The notes under the pieces were generated by a model. That model had not been told where the DNA came from, did not search any database, and worked only from the letters and a program-made list of their open reading frames with translations. The position numbers and the translations under genes are program-made. From Mesoaciditogaceae bacterium (lineage in GTDB: Bacteria > Thermotogota > Thermotogae > Mesoaciditogales > Mesoaciditogaceae), in NCBI GenBank assembly GCA_015486145.1, contig WFSH01000159.1:1-7575 (forward strand): a stretch of 7,575 nt of DNA, read 5' to 3'. Each line of letters opens with the position of its first letter. Within the stretch, counting starts at the first letter, position 1. Below, in pieces: positions 1-6,485 of this stretch.

Positions 1-1406
1 ACGCTTTTAAGTTTTGATTTCCCAATACTTTCCACAACAGGCAGAAGTAATTTGGAATTTTCTCGCTTTTTATCCACCATAATCCATCTTCCAAGGTCTG
101 AAATTACCATTTCTTCAAAACCCAGCGCATCAACAACTTTTTTTATTCTTTCAGCAATCAAAGGACTGAATTTTCGAGATTCCGCTATCATGCCAATGGC
201 AACAGCGTGTCCATGTGAAATTGCGGTTCCACTTGCACTTTCCACAGCGTGTGCAATTGTGTGACCAAAATTCAAAATATGTCTGAATTTTTTATCGAAT
301 GGGTCTTTCTTCACCACTTCTAATTTATCCTTTACGGCCATTGTCAACATTTTCTCGACATTTTCAAGGTTTCTTTTCATGATGCTCTTTATCTTTTCCT
401 CCACGTACTCGAAAAGTTCTCTGTCGTAAACAGCTCCTATTTTTAGCACTTCAACTATTCCTTCCTTGAACCTTTCATCCTCTAAACTCAACGAAAACAA
501 AGGGTTTATGAAGACAAGTGGCTTTCCAAACACGCCTATCAAATTTTTCACGCCGTTGAAGTTCACGGCAAATTTCCCACCTATGGACGCGTCAGCCATT
601 CCAAGCAACGTGGTGGGAATCAGATTAAAATTCACACCTCGCATAAAAGTTTGGGCCGCAAACCCCACAGTGTCCGTTACCGTTCCTCCTCCAACAATAT
701 TAATAACGGAATTTCTATCCATGTGATGGCGGAGAAAAAGCTCCCAAAGTTTTTCAACCGCATTCAAATTTTTTAAAGACTCTCCATCTTCCACCTCAAT
801 GCCTTCTACATTCCATATTTTTTTGACTTTTTTCGAAATCACCGTCAATCTTGAAGCTGGAAAAGAAAAGTTATCTCGCAATTTAACCCTTTGAAAATCA
901 TCAAATTCAACATTCAACGAAGGCTTTATCGTTTCTTTCACGATTTTTGCCGCCACTTCCCAAGAATTCAAATTTTGAGTGTTCATCCTTTTAAATAACT
1001 CATAAAATGGTCTTCTCTTTTCAAAAAGTGATACGAATGATCGCTCGTTTGTGGCTAATGGGCGCTTACTGCCTTTCACCCTTTGCCACAACTCCTCAAG
1101 AGGGGCTTCTAAATAGAAAGTCATCATTCCAGATAAAATTGCTCGATTTTCCTTTCTTTCTACCACTCCTCCACCTGTGGAAACAACGACTTTTTCAAAA
1201 TTTAGAATTCTTTTGAGCAACTCACTTTCTTTGTCTCTAAACTCTCTTTCGCCGTATTTGCGAAAAAATTCCCCTATCGGACCGTAGTTGCTTTCAAATT
1301 CTTCGTCCATATCAACATGTTTGAATCCCAGAATATTTGCAACCTTTTTCCCCACTTCACTTTTTCCAGAGCCCATCATGCCAACGAGGACTATTTTACT
1401 TTCCAT
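1..1406 (-). CDS. aroKB: Shikimate kinase / 3-dehydroquinate synthase fusion (AroK-AroB), 3' end outside window
   Basis: Two cytosolic shikimate-pathway enzymes in one chain: ATP-dependent phosphorylation of shikimate, and NAD/metal-dependent conversion of DAHP to 3-dehydroquinate. The reading frame starts at ATG 1406-1404 and stays open to base 1 (468 complete codons). Residues about 1-160 are shikimate kinase: Walker A GMMGSGKS (9-16), substrate-binding DMD (32-34), R57, and STGGG (76-80). Residues about 165 onward are dehydroquinate synthase: GGGTVTD (239-245), then an RG...PTTLLGMADASIGGK segment, E319 in the EVLK motif, H382 in NFGHT and H400 in HGHAV. The last three match the family's metal ligands. 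The start overlaps the end of aroC by 11 nt, which suggests translational coupling. From memory the T. maritima fusion is about 490 residues, so only some 20 C-terminal residues should be missing. No frameshift separates the two halves, so this is a true fusion. Residue calls rest on motif matching, not an alignment. Confidence 0.95.
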   Translation of the reverse strand, partial: MESKIVLVGMMGSGKSEVGKKVANILGFKHVDMDEEFESNYGPIGEFFRKYGEREFRDKESELLKRILNFEKVVVSTGGGVVERKENRAILSGMMTFYLEAPLEELWQRVKGSKRPLATNERSFVSLFEKRRPFYELFKRMNTQNLNSWEVAAKIVKETIKPSLNVEFDDFQRVKLRDNFSFPASRLTVISKKVKKIWNVEGIEVEDGESLKNLNAVEKLWELFLRHHMDRNSVINIVGGGTVTDTVGFAAQTFMRGVNFNLIPTTLLGMADASIGGKFAVNFNGVKNLIGVFGKPLVFINPLFSLSLEDERFKEGIVEVLKIGAVYDRELFEYVEEKIKSIMKRNLENVEKMLTMAVKDKLEVVKKDPFDKKFRHILNFGHTIAHAVESASGTAISHGHAVAIGMIAESRKFSPLIAERIKKVVDALGFEEMVISDLGRWIMVDKKRENSKLLLPVVESIGKSKLKS

Positions 1407-2505
1407 GAAACATCACGCGCCTTCTAATTTCTTTATAATTTTCCACCCTTTCTTTCAGCTCTTGAAAACATGAACCCCCGAACTCTCTCATCAACTCCCC
1501 AAAAATGGCTGTCGAAACCTTTGCAATCGCTATGATCGTAACAGCTCCCACAACACAGGTGTCTGACCTCACATAAGAAGTGAGCACTTCACTTCCATCA
1601 CTCAAATCTACAGTGCGAATTCCAATTTTTTGTGTGGGAACCGGTTTCACCAATATTTCCATGCTGATCGCTTGGCCATTTGCCATGCCACCTTCTATAC
1701 CGCCCGCATGATTTGTAAACCTCTCACCGTTCGCTCTCATCTCATCCATAACTTCAACACCCTTCATCTTGTAAGACTCCCCGATATCCCCAAATTCCAC
1801 ACCTTTCACGGAAGGAATGTCAAACACGGCTTTTGATAAGACACTACTGAAACGACCTTCGTAGCGATTAAAAGTTCCAAGCCCAATCGGCAAACCCTTC
1901 GCAATGACTTTTATTTTTCCTCCCAAAGTGTATCCTCCTTCGAGGGCCTTTTCTATTTCATGCATCATTGCCTTCTCGGCATCGTCATCAGGGCACAAAA
2001 GCGGATGATCAGCTGTGGAAAATTCTTGAAATGTGTCAATCTTCGTTTCCACTTTCCCAACCGCAACGGTATATCCCCACACTTTTATATTCAATTTTTT
2101 AAGAGCTTGCCTGAAAAACCCACCCATTGCCACATCCATTGCCGTCCTTCTGGCACTGGCACGCTCGGCTATCACACGTGCATCTTCAAAAAGGTACTTC
2201 AACATCCCGCCAAAATCTGCGTGACCTGGCCTTGGGATTGTTGTACCGTTATTTGGAGGTTTTGTCGATCTGTTCCTTATAAAAAACGTCAAGGGTGCCC
2301 CGGTGGTTTTTCCATCCCATAAACCCGATAATATTTCAACATGGTCATCCTCCAAATTCATCCTTACTCCTCGCCCATACACCTTTTGCCTTTCCTTCAA
2401 CATGTCGTCTATTTCTTGAATATCAACTTGAAAGTGAGCTGGGAAACCTTCAACTATCCCAAAAAGTCCATAACCGTGCGAATCACCAGCAGTTAAAACT
2501 CTCAT
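1396..2505 (-). CDS. aroC: Chorismate synthase
   Basis: Converts 5-enolpyruvylshikimate-3-phosphate to chorismate, using reduced FMN; last common step of the pathway. Numbered from ATG 2505 the protein has 369 residues, normal for the family. Visible motifs: GDSHG (7-11, catalytic His10), YGRGVRM (43-49), RPGHADFGG (92-100, catalytic-type His95), ERASARRT (114-121), NHAGGIEGGMANG (265-277), KPVPT (287-291) and RSD (313-315). Several signature positions are unusual: SARRT where SARET is common, and RSDTCVVGAVTIIAIA where VPAA...AEA is usual. The frame is open to 2562, but the extra 5' codons lie inside aroA, and the protein homology begins at MRVLTAGDSHG. A GAGGTG Shine-Dalgarno at 2514-2519 lies 8 nt from ATG 2505 and 5 nt from ATG 2508. 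Either start is possible. They overlap the aroA stop by 1 or 4 nt, so translation is probably coupled. Confidence 0.95.
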   Translation of the reverse strand: MRVLTAGDSHGYGLFGIVEGFPAHFQVDIQEIDDMLKERQKVYGRGVRMNLEDDHVEILSGLWDGKTTGAPLTFFIRNRSTKPPNNGTTIPRPGHADFGGMLKYLFEDARVIAERASARRTAMDVAMGGFFRQALKKLNIKVWGYTVAVGKVETKIDTFQEFSTADHPLLCPDDDAEKAMMHEIEKALEGGYTLGGKIKVIAKGLPIGLGTFNRYEGRFSSVLSKAVFDIPSVKGVEFGDIGESYKMKGVEVMDEMRANGERFTNHAGGIEGGMANGQAISMEILVKPVPTQKIGIRTVDLSDGSEVLTSYVRSDTCVVGAVTIIAIAKVSTAIFGELMREFGGSCFQELKERVENYKEIRRRVMFHGK

Positions 2506-3764
2506 CATCTTATCACCTCTTTCAAATCGGAAAAAAAAGACGGATAACTTATCGCCACACATTTATCATTTTCAATTTCCACTCCCTCAGCGCTTACTCC
2601 GGCAATACTCGCAAGCATTGCCATTCTGTGATCCCCAAAGGAATTCAATTTTGCGTCGTGAAGCTTTCTTCCGCCTTGAACACGAAAACCATCGTCAAAT
2701 TCTTCTATTTCAACGCCCATTTGTGAGAGAATATCAACAGTGGCTTTTATTCGATCCGTTTCTTTTTTTCTTAATTCCAACGCACCACGCACAACCGTTT
2801 CTCCGGTGGCAAACGCACCTAACAACGCAACGAGTGGTACTTCATCTATCAGAGTTGGTACTTCATCGGTTGAAACTTCAACGCCCTTCAAATTAGAACT
2901 TTCAACCACCAAATTTCCATAAGGTTCCACATCCTCTACCATTTTTGTGATTTCCACATTTGCTCCCATTTTTTTTAGAATCTTCAAAAGTCCCGTTCTC
3001 GTGGGATTCAAACCAACATCCTTGATTTCCAAATGTGAATTTGGATGAATGACTCCGAGCACCACAAAAAAAGCCGCCGACGAAAAATCTCCCACGACTT
3101 TGATCTTAAAGTGGGGGACAAAACCCGGATGTATTTTTATTTCTCTCCCTTCAACTTTAACCAAATCAAATTGAGAAAGGAATCTTTCGGTGTGATCTCG
3201 ACTTTGATTCGGCTCGACATATGACGAAATTCCATCGGCGTTAAGCGCACCAAAAATGAATGAGGATTTAACTTGGGCACTTGAAACCGATGAGGTGTAA
3301 CTGATTGAGTGCAGATGTCCTCCACGAACCGATATGGGAAGATTTGAACCCCCATTCCTCCCATCAAATCTTGCTCCCATCAAGCTTAGCGGCTCAACGA
3401 CTCTTCTCATAGGTCGCTTTGACAACGATTTATCCCCGTACAACACGCTAAAAAATGTTTCACGTGCCAACAAACCCATACCAATTCTTGCGGTAGTTCC
3501 GGAATTTCCGCAATCGATCGGAGATGTAGGTTCGTGTAGTTTGGAAGGCGGTTTAACATGTAACACCCCACCGGAAATTTCGATCTTGACTCCAAGACTT
3601 TCCACAAAATTCAAGGTTCTCATGGTATCTTCCGAATAAAGTGGAGTAAATATGGTAGAGTTTCCGTTCGAAATAGACGAAAAAAACAACGCTCGATGGG
3701 TAATGGATTTATCCGATGGTGGGGCAACCACACCTCTAATTTTTCTCGAAGGCTTGATTTTCAT
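2505..3764 (-). CDS. aroA: 3-phosphoshikimate 1-carboxyvinyltransferase (EPSP synthase)
   Basis: Transfers the enolpyruvyl group of PEP to shikimate-3-phosphate; sixth shikimate-pathway step, cytosolic, glyphosate target in the family. 419 residues, typical length. Motifs in order: PPSDKSITHRA (15-25, substrate-binding K19, S20, R24), GNSGTTARIGMG (86-97, PEP/glyphosate loop), KRPMRRVVEPLSLMGA (116-131), SSAQVKS (161-167), SRDHTERFL (188-196), GDFSSAAFF (225-233), LIDEVPLVALL (305-315, D307 in the catalytic Asp position), LRKKETDRIK (331-340, E335 and R338) and FGDHRMAM (376-383). All expected catalytic residues appear to be present. ATG 3764-3762 overlaps the aroF stop in an ATGA arrangement, and GGGGTG just upstream, inside the aroF end, can serve as Shine-Dalgarno. 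It lies in the four-gene unit downstream of the aroF attenuator. The glyphosate sensitivity class cannot be decided by eye. Confidence 0.96.
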   Translation of the reverse strand: MKIKPSRKIRGVVAPPSDKSITHRALFFSSISNGNSTIFTPLYSEDTMRTLNFVESLGVKIEISGGVLHVKPPSKLHEPTSPIDCGNSGTTARIGMGLLARETFFSVLYGDKSLSKRPMRRVVEPLSLMGARFDGRNGGSNLPISVRGGHLHSISYTSSVSSAQVKSSFIFGALNADGISSYVEPNQSRDHTERFLSQFDLVKVEGREIKIHPGFVPHFKIKVVGDFSSAAFFVVLGVIHPNSHLEIKDVGLNPTRTGLLKILKKMGANVEITKMVEDVEPYGNLVVESSNLKGVEVSTDEVPTLIDEVPLVALLGAFATGETVVRGALELRKKETDRIKATVDILSQMGVEIEEFDDGFRVQGGRKLHDAKLNSFGDHRMAMLASIAGVSAEGVEIENDKCVAISYPSFFSDLKEVIR

Positions 3765-4777
3765 GCTTTCACCCCAAGCATCTTGTAAATTTTCATACTC
3801 GTTTTGTACGTTTTCTCAAACTCTTGAAAGTTCAAGCTCTGTTGCCCATCGGAAAGGGCTTTCTCTGGATCCGGATGAACTTCTACCATGGCTCCATTGG
3901 CGCCGACAGCCACCACGGCCTTTGCCAAAGGCGGGATGAGGTCACGGCGCCCGGTAGAATGGCTTAAATCAACGACGATCGGGAGATGAGATAAAATTTT
4001 AACCAGGGGAACGGCCGATATATCCAGCGTATTTCTGGTATATTTTTCAAAAGTTCTTATACCCCTCTCACAAAGTATGATCTTGTCATTACCGTGATGA
4101 AAAAGGTATTCAGCGGCAAGCAACCACTCTTCCACAGTCGACATAAATCCCCTTTTTAAGAAGATCGGTTTCCCTGATTTCCCCAATTTTTCGAGAAGTC
4201 TGAAATTTTGCATGTTGCGAGCACCAACCTGTATGATGTCGACGTATTTTTCGAAAACATCAAAATCTTCTGCCGCCACCATCTCGCTTATCACTTTCAT
4301 ACCATATCTGTTTGCCACTTCTTTGAGAATTTCCAAACCTCTAATTCCGAGTCCTTGAAACGAGTAAGGCGAAGTTCTCGGTTTGAACGCCCCTCCACGC
4401 AATATCTTCACCCCAAGAGAAGACAAAAATTTTGCCTCATTTTCCATTTGTTCCATTGACTCCACGGCACAAGGCCCGGCAAAGAATTCAAAATGTTTCC
4501 CGCCTATTTTTATTCCGTCAATGTCCACAATGGTATCTTGTGGATGAAATTCCCTCGAAACGAGCTTAAAAGGCTTCAAAACTGCTATCACTTCTTCAAC
4601 ACAGTTTAGAGACTCAAAAGCCCCACGCCTTTCGTAAACACTGTCTCCTATGATCCCCACGATGGTTTTCTCCGCCCCCTTGGATAGGTTAACGTCAAAT
4701 CCAAACTTTTTAGCAAGCTCCACAACCTTATCGACATCTTCCTCGGTACTGCCCGGTTTTAACACGACTATCACCAC
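3761..4777 (-). CDS. aroF: DAHP synthase with N-terminal ferredoxin-like regulatory domain
   Basis: Condenses PEP with erythrose-4-phosphate to 3-deoxy-D-arabino-heptulosonate-7-phosphate; first and controlling step of aromatic biosynthesis. Residues about 1-70 (VVLKPG...SLNCVEEVIAVLKP) form the ferredoxin-like/ACT-like domain which in the T. maritima enzyme mediates inhibition by Tyr and, less, Phe. The TIM barrel follows: AGPCAVE, RGGAFKPRTSPYSFQGLG, IIQVGARNMQNF, KRGFMST, LCERGIRTFE, VVDLSHSTGRRDL, MVEVHP and EKALSDG. The barrel supplies the metal-ligand Cys, His, Glu and Asp. The usual DPSH motif reads DLSH here. In-frame starts are TTG 4780, GTG 4777 and GTG 4774. AAGGAG (4785-4790) is spaced 4, 7 and 10 nt from them. 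4777 is given for spacing. 4774 would align with the T. maritima start and put the ligand Cys at residue 102. First gene after the tyrosine/phenylalanine leader and attenuator; ends in an ATGA overlap with aroA. Confidence 0.96.
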   Translation of the reverse strand: MVIVVLKPGSTEEDVDKVVELAKKFGFDVNLSKGAEKTIVGIIGDSVYERRGAFESLNCVEEVIAVLKPFKLVSREFHPQDTIVDIDGIKIGGKHFEFFAGPCAVESMEQMENEAKFLSSLGVKILRGGAFKPRTSPYSFQGLGIRGLEILKEVANRYGMKVISEMVAAEDFDVFEKYVDIIQVGARNMQNFRLLEKLGKSGKPIFLKRGFMSTVEEWLLAAEYLFHHGNDKIILCERGIRTFEKYTRNTLDISAVPLVKILSHLPIVVDLSHSTGRRDLIPPLAKAVVAVGANGAMVEVHPDPEKALSDGQQSLNFQEFEKTYKTSMKIYKMLGVKA

Positions 4778-4784
4778 CAACCAT

Positions 4785-4790
4785 CTCCTT
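4785..4790 (-). promoter_or_regulatory. Ribosome binding site of aroF
   Basis: On the minus strand an AAGGAG core (run AAAAAAGGAGAUGG) follows directly after the U-tract of the attenuator terminator. Spacing favours GTG 4777 (7 nt), with GTG 4774 (10 nt) and TTG 4780 (4 nt) as alternatives. The ATG at 4784-4782 is out of frame with aroF. The site is outside both predicted leader hairpins, so control here should act on transcription rather than by hiding the ribosome binding site. Confidence 0.75.
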
Positions 4791-4796
4791 TTTTAT

Positions 4797-4839
4797 AAAA
4801 ATAAAAAATCGAGGATTCCTCTTCTGGAATCCCCGATTT
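4797..4839 (-). terminator. Attenuator: intrinsic terminator in the aroF leader
   Basis: In the minus-strand transcript, AAAUCGGGGAUUCC (4839-4826) pairs with GGAAUCCUCGAUUU (4819-4806). This gives 14 consecutive pairs including one G-U wobble, around a six-base loop AGAAGA (4825-4820). A U-rich tail follows (UUUUUU, then AU, then UUUU, to 4797). It lies 23 nt after the leader-ORF stop and 20-odd nt before aroF. Its ascending arm overlaps the partner strand of the antiterminator helix at 4832-4839, so the two cannot form together. This is the decisive element of a conditional terminator rather than the end of the upstream operon, although it would also stop read-through from aroE. Confidence 0.92.
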
Positions 4840-4885
4840 GTGGTAAATTCAGTGCAAAACTACATCCCACACTCCACAAACCGGG
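4832..4885 (-). promoter_or_regulatory. Antiterminator helix of the aroF leader
   Basis: CCCGGUUUGUGG (4885-4874), inside the leader ORF just after the Tyr/Phe codons, can pair with CCACAAAUCGGG (4843-4832) over 12 contiguous positions, with one G-U wobble. The second strand takes eight bases of the terminator's ascending arm. A ribosome stalled in the NYGYYYF codons leaves most of the first strand free, so the antiterminator would form and transcription would continue. A ribosome reaching the TAG at 4862-4860 would mask much of it, favouring termination. No strong protector hairpin pairing with the first strand was found upstream, so a two-structure model is enough. The pairing is read from sequence; folding energies were not computed. 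Confidence 0.85.
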
Positions 4886-4937
4886 TGCGGAAATAATAGT
4901 AACCGTAATTCACAATCGTGCTTTCATTTATTTCCAT
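4860..4937 (-). CDS. Tyr/Phe-rich leader peptide for attenuation of aroF-aroA-aroC-aroKB
   Basis: A 25-codon ORF, too short for usual gene finders. It starts at ATG 4937-4935 with AAGGG (4944-4948) 6 nt upstream; ATG 4943 is in frame but directly abuts that site. Its middle reads NYGYYYFRTRF (4910-4878): Tyr codons TAC, TAC, TAT, TAT and Phe codons TTC, TTT within eleven residues. It ends ECGM with TAG at 4862-4860. No Trp codon is present, so tyrosine and phenylalanine supply, not tryptophan, should be sensed. The peptide itself probably has no function beyond its translation. It sits between a promoter and a terminator/antiterminator pair, immediately before DAHP synthase. The assignment rests on composition, position and RNA structure together. 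The peptide sequence alone would be too short to judge. Confidence 0.88.
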   Translation of the reverse strand: MEINESTIVNYGYYYFRTRFVECGM

Positions 4938-4969
4938 ACTCATCCCTTATTTCTTTGAAGAAAACTTAT

Positions 4970-5776
4970 TTATTCAATTCTACACTTTTGAAACCATTTT
5001 GTCAACTGCTTAAAATCTCTCTTTGCTACAAGATCATCCACCAATTCATCAAGTGACCATATTTTCAAATTCAAAATCGCTTGTTGAATGAGCATTTCAA
5101 ATCCATCCATCGTTCTCAAACCAAGCAAACGAGCTTCTTTTAGAAATTTTGTCGGTCTTGGGTTGTACACGAGATCATAAACAACACATTTTCTCGAAAA
5201 TTTTGAAAGCTCTATCTCCGGCCTACTTCCAACATTTGGATACATTCCCAAGGGAGTTGCGTTAACTACTATTGATACCTTTGAGAAATCGGGCATTCCA
5301 ACTTTTGCATCAAACTTTTGAGCCAAGCTCACGGCTTTTTCTCTGGTGCGATTGACAATGTAAATTTCCAATCCCATATTTTTAAGTGCATAACACACCG
5401 CTCTTGCCGCTCCACCAGCTCCCAAAACGAGCGCGTACTTTCCATCGAGTTTTACGTCTTTCAAACTCTTCATGAATCCTTTCCAATCCGTGTTAAAACC
5501 TCTCTTTTCAGCATCTACGACGTTTACCGCTCCTATTTCCATGGCATCTTGAGATACTGAATCTAAATATCCCATTATTTTTGACTTGTACGGAATTGTC
5601 ACGTTGAAACCGCTTAAATTTTTCGTTACATCCCCAACGATAAAATCAAAAGTATTTTCTGAAATCTCCAAAACTTTATAAACAGCTTTCAGATTGTGTC
5701 GCTTGAAAAGCATGTTGTATATCTTTGGCGAAAAAGTATGTGAAAGATGCTCTCCAACTATTCCATATTCTCGCAT
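4970..5776 (-). CDS. aroE: Shikimate dehydrogenase (NADP+)
   Basis: Reduces 3-dehydroshikimate to shikimate with NADPH; cytosolic. 268 residues, normal length. The N-terminal substrate domain has LSHTFSP (11-17; the first Ser of the usual S-x-S substrate pair is Thr14), NVTIPYK (58-64, catalytic Lys64), GAVN (82-85) and GFNTDWKGF (93-101, catalytic Asp97). The nucleotide-binding domain has VLGAGGAARAV (117-127) and VNRTR (141-145), the NRT motif expected for NADPH. VNATPLGM (171-178) follows, and the C-terminus has DLVYNP and DGFEMLIQQA. ATG 5776-5774 lies inside the 3' end of tyrA, overlapping it by 19 nt, with GAGGTG a few bases upstream, so translation is probably coupled to tyrA. The 3' end carries the promoter of the next unit. 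No sign of decay. Confidence 0.96.
   Translation of the reverse strand: MREYGIVGEHLSHTFSPKIYNMLFKRHNLKAVYKVLEISENTFDFIVGDVTKNLSGFNVTIPYKSKIMGYLDSVSQDAMEIGAVNVVDAEKRGFNTDWKGFMKSLKDVKLDGKYALVLGAGGAARAVCYALKNMGLEIYIVNRTREKAVSLAQKFDAKVGMPDFSKVSIVVNATPLGMYPNVGSRPEIELSKFSRKCVVYDLVYNPRPTKFLKEARLLGLRTMDGFEMLIQQAILNLKIWSLDELVDDLVAKRDFKQLTKWFQKCRIE
4977..5005 (-). promoter_or_regulatory. Sigma-A-type promoter for the aroF leader, inside aroE
   Basis: On the minus strand TTGACA (5005-5000) is a perfect -35 box. It is followed by a 17-nt spacer and TAGAAT (4982-4977), one base from the TATAAT consensus. Transcription would start near 4970, at the aroE stop codon, about 25-35 nt before the leader ORF. 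Being embedded in the last codons of aroE, it lets the four downstream genes be expressed independently of sir2-tyrA-aroE. Transcripts reading through from aroE would meet the same attenuator. Confidence 0.8.
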
Positions 5777-6483
5777 TTTTCCACCTCATTCGCCATTTTT
5801 AAAATTTCATCTGCTATTTTTCTGAGTGCAACCGACGTGTTTTTCCCGTTGTACTTTGCAAACACTTCGGCGAGTTTTGGGTTTTGCTTTGCAAGTCTCG
5901 TCATTGAAGAATACCCAGGACCAGCAAGGTCTTCGTAAGGTTTCCCAATATTTTTCAGAGCGACGGATACAAAATACAAGGCATGACTTGTATAAGCAAG
6001 GGCTAAATCGTGCATTTTTGAATCTATCCAAAAGCACGACGCTCCCAATGAAATGACGAATTTTTCAGCAAGCTCTTTGTCTTGTTCGGTGCAATTCACA
6101 TCTACCAAGGCAAAAGGTCGTCTCTCAAAAAGTGTTGAATCCCACGATTCTGGACCTGTAAGCTCGTTTCCAGCGATCGGATGACCTCCAACAAACCGTA
6201 GGCCGATTTTCTTGGCTTTTTCAACCACTTGAGACTTTACGGAAGCCGTATCAAGATAAAGATTGTTTGGAGGCAGCACCTCCATAACTCTGAGCAAGAC
6301 GGGAATGTGAAGTGCCAAAACAACCAGATCGTACCCTTCACCCTCGAATTCTTCACATCTCCCACCTAAAAGAGAACAAATTTTAGGATCAAGGTCGAAA
6401 AGATCGGGTTGCAATCCCAGATCACGTAATTTTAACGCCATCGATCCACCTATTTGTCCCAATCCAACAATGGCAACTCTCAT
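5758..6483 (-). CDS. tyrA: Prephenate dehydrogenase
   Basis: Oxidative decarboxylation of prephenate (or arogenate) to the tyrosine precursor, the tyrosine-specific branch after chorismate. 241 residues with an N-terminal Rossmann fold: GLGQIGGS (7-14), with acidic Asp30/Asp32 where strand 2 ends, which suggests NAD+ over NADP+. DTASVKS (78-84) and GGHPIAGNELTG (99-110) follow, the latter with the catalytic-type His101. The helical dimerisation domain contains YTSHALYF (164-171) and LAGPGYSSMTRLA (186-198). There is no C-terminal ACT domain and no chorismate mutase fusion. At 241 residues it is at the short end of the family, so tyrosine feedback through an ACT domain is not expected. ATG 6483 is 2 nt after the sir2 stop, with GGAAAGTGA upstream. 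Prephenate versus arogenate preference cannot be settled from sequence by eye. Chorismate mutase is not in the window. Confidence 0.93.
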   Translation of the reverse strand: MRVAIVGLGQIGGSMALKLRDLGLQPDLFDLDPKICSLLGGRCEEFEGEGYDLVVLALHIPVLLRVMEVLPPNNLYLDTASVKSQVVEKAKKIGLRFVGGHPIAGNELTGPESWDSTLFERRPFALVDVNCTEQDKELAEKFVISLGASCFWIDSKMHDLALAYTSHALYFVSVALKNIGKPYEDLAGPGYSSMTRLAKQNPKLAEVFAKYNGKNTSVALRKIADEILKMANEVEKCENME

Positions 6484-6485
6484 CG

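Noticed and set aside
2506..2562. Longer N-terminus for chorismate synthase starting at 2562
   Set aside because: The extra residues lie inside aroA, and the family N-terminus (MRVLTAGDSHG) matches the ATG at 2505 or 2508, which has a well-spaced GAGGTG.
1960..2726. Plus-strand ORFs of 120 and 143 codons opposite aroC and aroA
   Set aside because: They lie fully antisense to well-conserved genes, have low-complexity compositions and no ribosome binding sites; shadows of the real frames.
4797..4839. Plain terminator of the sir2-tyrA-aroE operon
   Set aside because: It lies over 130 nt past aroE, after a separate promoter and leader ORF, and its arm pairs with the leader ORF; a conditional attenuator fits better, though it can also stop read-through.
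4781..4969. T-box or protein-binding riboswitch in the aroF leader
   Set aside because: No T-box sequence (AGGGUGGNACCGCG type) is present, and the leader ORF plus exclusive hairpins explain the region well.
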